From: Oscillospiraceae bacterium
GTDB lineage: Bacteria > Bacillota > Clostridia > Oscillospirales > Ruminococcaceae
Assembly: GCA_015067315.1 (NCBI GenBank)
Contig: SVMR01000001.1
Span: forward strand, 1 to 64,000
DNA length: 64,000 bases
Direction: 5' to 3'
Of this stretch, positions 61,135 through 64,000 are shown piece by piece (the first letter of the stretch is position 1; every line of letters begins with the position of its first letter). Below the pieces are notes generated by a model. That model was not told the origin of the DNA and did not search any database. It worked only from the letters and a program-made list of their open reading frames with translations. Both the position numbers and the translations under genes were made by a program.

Positions 61135-61716
61135 ATGAAACTTATTATTGCTTCCAACAACGCCCATAAACTTGTTGAGATGAAAGCGATTCTCGGGGAA
61201 TATTTTGACGAGATCCTTTCTCTTAAAGAAGCGGGCATTGACCACGAAACAATCGAGGACGGTTCCACCTTCCTTGAAAACGCAGAGAAAAAAGCAAGGG
61301 AAATTGCCGAAATTTCCGGCTGCTGCGCAATCGCCGACGACAGCGGAATCTGCGCGGATGCTCTTGACGGAGCGCCGGGAATTTATTCCGCAAGATTTTG
61401 CGGACACCACGGCGACGACGAAGCAAACAACCGGCTTCTTCTTGAAAAACTCCGGGATAAGGAAAACAAAAAAGCCCATTACACCTGCGCGATCGTTCTT
61501 GTTTACCCGGACGGAAAAACCCTTTCCGCCGAAGGTTATCTCCATGGCGAAATAACCGAAAACCGCGCCGGCACAAACGGCTTCGGCTATGATCCTTATT
61601 TCTATCTTCCGGAATACGGCTGTACCACAGCTGAACTCGACCCGGAAATCAAGAATAAAATAAGCCACCGGGGAAACGCAATCCGCGCCCTTGTTGAAAA
61701 ACTTAAAAATCAATAA
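61135..61716 (+). CDS. rdgB: XTP/dITP diphosphatase (RdgB/HAM1 family)
   Basis: A 193-residue Ham1-type pyrophosphatase (IIASNNAHKLVEMKAIL at about 3-19, DDSGICADALDGAPGIYSARFCG at about 67-89, GTNGFGYDPYFYLPEYG, ISHRGNAI). It hydrolyses deaminated purine nucleotides (ITP, XTP), a fitting last gene for a purine operon. A terminator follows. Confidence 0.94.
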   Translation: MKLIIASNNAHKLVEMKAILGEYFDEILSLKEAGIDHETIEDGSTFLENAEKKAREIAEISGCCAIADDSGICADALDGAPGIYSARFCGHHGDDEANNRLLLEKLRDKENKKAHYTCAIVLVYPDGKTLSAEGYLHGEITENRAGTNGFGYDPYFYLPEYGCTTAELDPEIKNKISHRGNAIRALVEKLKNQ

Positions 61717-61723
61717 GATATTA

Positions 61724-61766
61724 AAAAAAAATATTCCCGCGGTTTTCCGCGGGAATATTTTTTTAT
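61724..61766 (+). terminator. Terminator of the purine operon
   Basis: AAAAATATTCCCGCGG/CCGCGGGAATATTTTT around a short loop followed by T-rich sequence. Confidence 0.93.
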
Positions 61767-61833
61767 TTGCCCTGCTCTTAATAATCTGTTATAATCAAAA
61801 AAGGATTATTATTAAAAAAGGTGGTTTTTCTTT

Positions 61834-62469
61834 TTGTCCGAAAATCTTTTGCTTTTCCTCGAAATAATCGGAACAATCGCTTTTGCCGCTTCCGGCGCAA
61901 TGGTCGGTCTTTCAAAAAAAATGGACATCTTCGGCGTAACCGTTCTTGGAATCGTAACTTCCGTCGGCGGCGGAGTTATCCGCGACCTTGTTCTCGGAAA
62001 CACCCCGCCCGCAACCTTCCGGAATCCGGTTTATGCCCTTGTTGCGATTTTTGTTTCGGTAATTATTTTTATTCCCGGGGTGCGCCGTTTTCTTTTCAAA
62101 AAACAGAGCATTTATGAAAAAACAATGCTTATAATGGATTCCCTCGGCCTTGGAATTTTCACCGCAGTCGGAATTGAAACCGCCTGCATTGCCGGACACA
62201 GAAGCATTTTTCTTCTTGTTTTTGTGGGAATGATAACCGGAATCGGCGGCGGGGTTTTGCGCGACGTTCTTTCCGGCAACACCCCTTATATTTTCGTCAA
62301 GCATTTTTACGCAAGCGCTTCGCTCATCGGCGCTTTTGTTTTTATTGCCCTTTGGAATTTTTCCGGCCAGTCCGCGGCGGTTTTCGGCTGTGCTTTTGCT
62401 GTAACCGCCCTTCGGCTTCTTGCGGCAAAATTCCGTTGGAGCCTTCCGAAAGCAAAAGAGGATTTTTAA
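61834..62469 (+). CDS. TRIC cation channel / UPF0126 family membrane protein
   Basis: A 211-residue protein with two repeated three-helix halves, each containing the GGGxxRDxLxGNTP motif: GGGVIRDLVLGNTPPATF (about 49-66) and GGGVLRDVLSGNTPYIF (about 137-153). This double motif defines UPF0126/TRIC proteins (K+ or glycine permeation in homologues). The TTG at 61834 follows AAAGGTGG by about nine bases. Standalone gene; substrate here unknown. Confidence 0.88.
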   Translation: MSENLLLFLEIIGTIAFAASGAMVGLSKKMDIFGVTVLGIVTSVGGGVIRDLVLGNTPPATFRNPVYALVAIFVSVIIFIPGVRRFLFKKQSIYEKTMLIMDSLGLGIFTAVGIETACIAGHRSIFLLVFVGMITGIGGGVLRDVLSGNTPYIFVKHFYASASLIGAFVFIALWNFSGQSAAVFGCAFAVTALRLLAAKFRWSLPKAKEDF

Positions 62470-62477
62470 ACGGAGGA

Positions 62478-62513
62478 AATCACCTTTTTATTTTAAAAAA
62501 AGGTGATTTTTTT
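62478..62513 (+). terminator. Terminator before the second sigma operon
   Basis: AAATCACCTTTTT/AAAAAGGTGATTT stem followed by T run. Confidence 0.85.
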
Positions 62514-62593
62514 GAGAATTTTTTCTATTGAATGCGACTATATGGTTGAAGGCCTTTGAAATTAAATTGAAAGGAGGTTTCGGGTTTTTAAAA

Positions 62594-63154
62594 ATGGAAG
62601 ACGAAAAAATAATCGAACTTTATTTTTACAGAAGCGAAGACGCAATTCCGGAAACGGAAGAAAAATTCGGAAAACTTTGCGTTCAAATCGCAAAAAATAT
62701 CCTTGGAAACGAAGAGGACGCAAAGGAATGCCTTAACGACGTTTTGCTTGCCCTTTGGAACACAATTCCGCCGAAGCGCCCGGAAAATTTTTCCGCATAC
62801 ATAGGAAAAATTTCGAGGAACATCGCTCTTAATAATTTCCGGAAGAAAAACGCCGGAAAGCGCGGCGGAAACGAAACTTTTTCCGTTCTCGACGAAATTT
62901 CCGAATTTGTTTCCGGCGGCGAAACCCCGGAAGAAAAAATCGAGGAAACGGAACTTATTTCCGAAATAAACTCCTTCCTTGCTTCAATTCCGGCAGAAAA
63001 GCGAAAAATCTTCGTTGCGCGCTATTGGTTTTTTGAAAGCGCCGAAGAAATTTCGAAAAGAACCGGAAAAAGCAGAATTTTTATCCGAAACACCCTTAAC
63101 CGAACCAGAAACCAACTTAAAAAACACCTTAAAGAAAGGGGTTTTGAACTTTGA
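62594..63154 (+). CDS. ECF-type RNA polymerase sigma factor, paralogue of the one at 872-1429
   Basis: A 186-residue ECF sigma factor: region 2 (AKNILGNEEDAKECLNDVLL, ALWNTIPPKRPENFSAYIGK) and region 4 (IPAEKRKIFVARYWFFESAEEI, KSRIFIRNTLNRTRNQLKKHL). Both its opening (MEDEKIIELYF vs MKDSEIIELYF) and its RNIALNxxRxKNAGKRGG segment align with the sigma factor at the left of the window. The ATG at 62594 has AGGAGG 16 bases upstream, an unusually long gap with no alternative start in frame. Coupled to the downstream gene. Confidence 0.9.
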   Translation: MEDEKIIELYFYRSEDAIPETEEKFGKLCVQIAKNILGNEEDAKECLNDVLLALWNTIPPKRPENFSAYIGKISRNIALNNFRKKNAGKRGGNETFSVLDEISEFVSGGETPEEKIEETELISEINSFLASIPAEKRKIFVARYWFFESAEEISKRTGKSRIFIRNTLNRTRNQLKKHLKERGFEL

Positions 63155-64000
63155 AAGAAGAAAGATTTACAAAAATCCTCGGCGAAATCGATGAGGAATT
63201 CATCGCCGAAGTTCATTCCGAAGAAAAAACCGCAAAAATCGTTCCGATTAAAAAATGGCTTGCCCTTGCGGCCTGCATCTGCCTTCTTGCGGTAAGCGGG
63301 GTTGCCGTTGTTGCACAAATGATTGAATTTAAATTCCTCGGAAACAGCGAAAATATTTATAAAACGAATTACGGAAGAGAATATACAGTATATTCATACA
63401 ATATCGAAGAAGCTGAACCCGTTTATCTTCCGGAAAGCGTTTTCGGCGAAAGGTTCCACGAACTTGAGGAACGCCTTTCCCGTGTAACGGATTTTTCCGG
63501 CGGATGCTCCAAATGTCTTAAAACCGCTCCGAATTCCTGTGATTTTCACAAAACATACGGACATTACAGCACCGTTTTTTATGACAGCCCCGCGGAAGCG
63601 GCCTCCCTTATCGGTTATGAAAAGCTGATTGTTCCGGATGTTAAAGGTGAACACGCCGCAACTTTCCTCAATGTTTCCGGGAACAAAGACAAATTTTCCA
63701 TAAGCGATATAAATATGCATTCGAGCTATCTTCACGAAGGAATCGGCATAAACATCACAGCAGACATGCTTGTTGAAAATCCGTATATAATAAAACATTA
63801 CGGTTCCGGATTCGGTTATCACGTTCCGGTAAAATCCGAAGAAAGTTACGTTACCCTTAAAAACGGCGAACAATGCCTTATGGTAAAAACTGTTCCCGTT
63901 GATTCCGAAGATATTTTAATCACTTCCTATCTTCGGAACGAAGCTTTTGATTACACCTTCTCTTATGACGGTTATATCATGAAAGACGGCGTTTACTATA
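63151..64000 (+). CDS. Putative membrane anti-sigma factor, partial (off window edge)
   Basis: Starts at TTG 63151, whose TG is shared with the sigma gene's TGA (TTGA overlap). The visible 283 residues have a cytoplasmic segment with the motif ILGEIDEEFI (about 9-18), a membrane helix at about 39-58 (WLALAACICLLAVSGVAVVA), then an extracytoplasmic part with FSGGCSKCLKTAPNSCDFHK (Cys-rich) and no stop by 64000. The N-terminal IGxIDxExI motif matches the protein at 144-872. Role as anti-sigma/sensor is inferred from context. Confidence 0.7.
   Translation, partial: MKEERFTKILGEIDEEFIAEVHSEEKTAKIVPIKKWLALAACICLLAVSGVAVVAQMIEFKFLGNSENIYKTNYGREYTVYSYNIEEAEPVYLPESVFGERFHELEERLSRVTDFSGGCSKCLKTAPNSCDFHKTYGHYSTVFYDSPAEAASLIGYEKLIVPDVKGEHAATFLNVSGNKDKFSISDINMHSSYLHEGIGINITADMLVENPYIIKHYGSGFGYHVPVKSEESYVTLKNGEQCLMVKTVPVDSEDILITSYLRNEAFDYTFSYDGYIMKDGVYY

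Noticed and set aside
57100-61713. Antisense open frames of 740 and 764 codons opposite purL and fhs/rdgB
   Set aside because: Same codon-usage shadow effect; the sense genes are certain and the antisense products have no domains.

Overview
This 64 kb window looks like a chromosomal segment of an uncultured anaerobic Firmicute, probably of class Clostridia and gut-associated. Evidence: AGGAGG Shine-Dalgarno sites with frequent TTG/GTG starts, the rimP-nusA-ylxR-ylxQ-infB-rbfA-nrnA-truB cluster, oxygen-independent NrdD/NrdG, an Fe-S serine dehydratase, cobalamin and ZTP riboswitches, a PurO-type IMP cyclohydrolase, and intergenic repeat mosaics of the kind common in gut Clostridia. Genus cannot be fixed from the sequence alone.

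Layout. 1-1.4 kb: the end of an IS3-like element, then an ECF sigma factor with a putative membrane anti-sigma partner (minus strand). 1.5-5.7 kb: a cobalamin-riboswitch-controlled ECF importer (DUF4430 lipoprotein, EcfT, fused EcfA-EcfA, S component). 5.7-7 kb: zinc-ribbon CD225/dispanin proteins with a DUF2752 protein. 7-12.2 kb: an orphan oligopeptide-binding lipoprotein, flavodoxin, GreA, DegV and serine dehydratase. 12.2-19.5 kb: the translation/transcription cluster. 19.5-23.3 kb: TraX-like protein, NrdG and NrdD. 23.5-31.3 kb: an accessory stretch (amidase-like lipoprotein, nitroreductase, GNAT, HflX, poly-serine surface protein, tRNA-Leu, four-helix-bundle protein, NUDIX) interrupted by three related repeat mosaics and one heptamer/hairpin array. 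31.4-38.9 kb: ClpE, CvpA, DUF5711 protein, an orphan ECF S component, two tiny membrane proteins and RecG. 39-42.4 kb: DNA alkylation repair protein and an iron-regulated feoA-feoB-Cys-rich-peptide cluster. 42.5-47.1 kb: MtaB, tRNA-Asp, tRNA-Thr, a double flavodoxin-like reductase and an M42 peptidase. 47.3-61.7 kb: a ZTP-riboswitch-led purine operon (purE, C, F, M, FNT channel, N, O, AICAR transformylase, D, L, fhs, rdgB). 61.8-64 kb: a TRIC-family membrane protein and a second ECF sigma/anti-sigma pair that runs off the end.

The genes work together most clearly in the purine block. A formate channel and formate-THF ligase are co-transcribed with the two formyl-THF-consuming steps under a switch that senses ZMP/ZTP. 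The PurF in this operon lacks the catalytic N-terminal Cys. The most unexpected DNA-level signals are an over-represented word CGTGCTCAA (eight exact 9-mers, in several reading frames and both strands, clustered in recG, truB and hflX and paired in a terminator), and a tree-like array of GTGAAAT/ATTTCAC heptamers separated by mini-hairpins just upstream of a four-helix-bundle gene.
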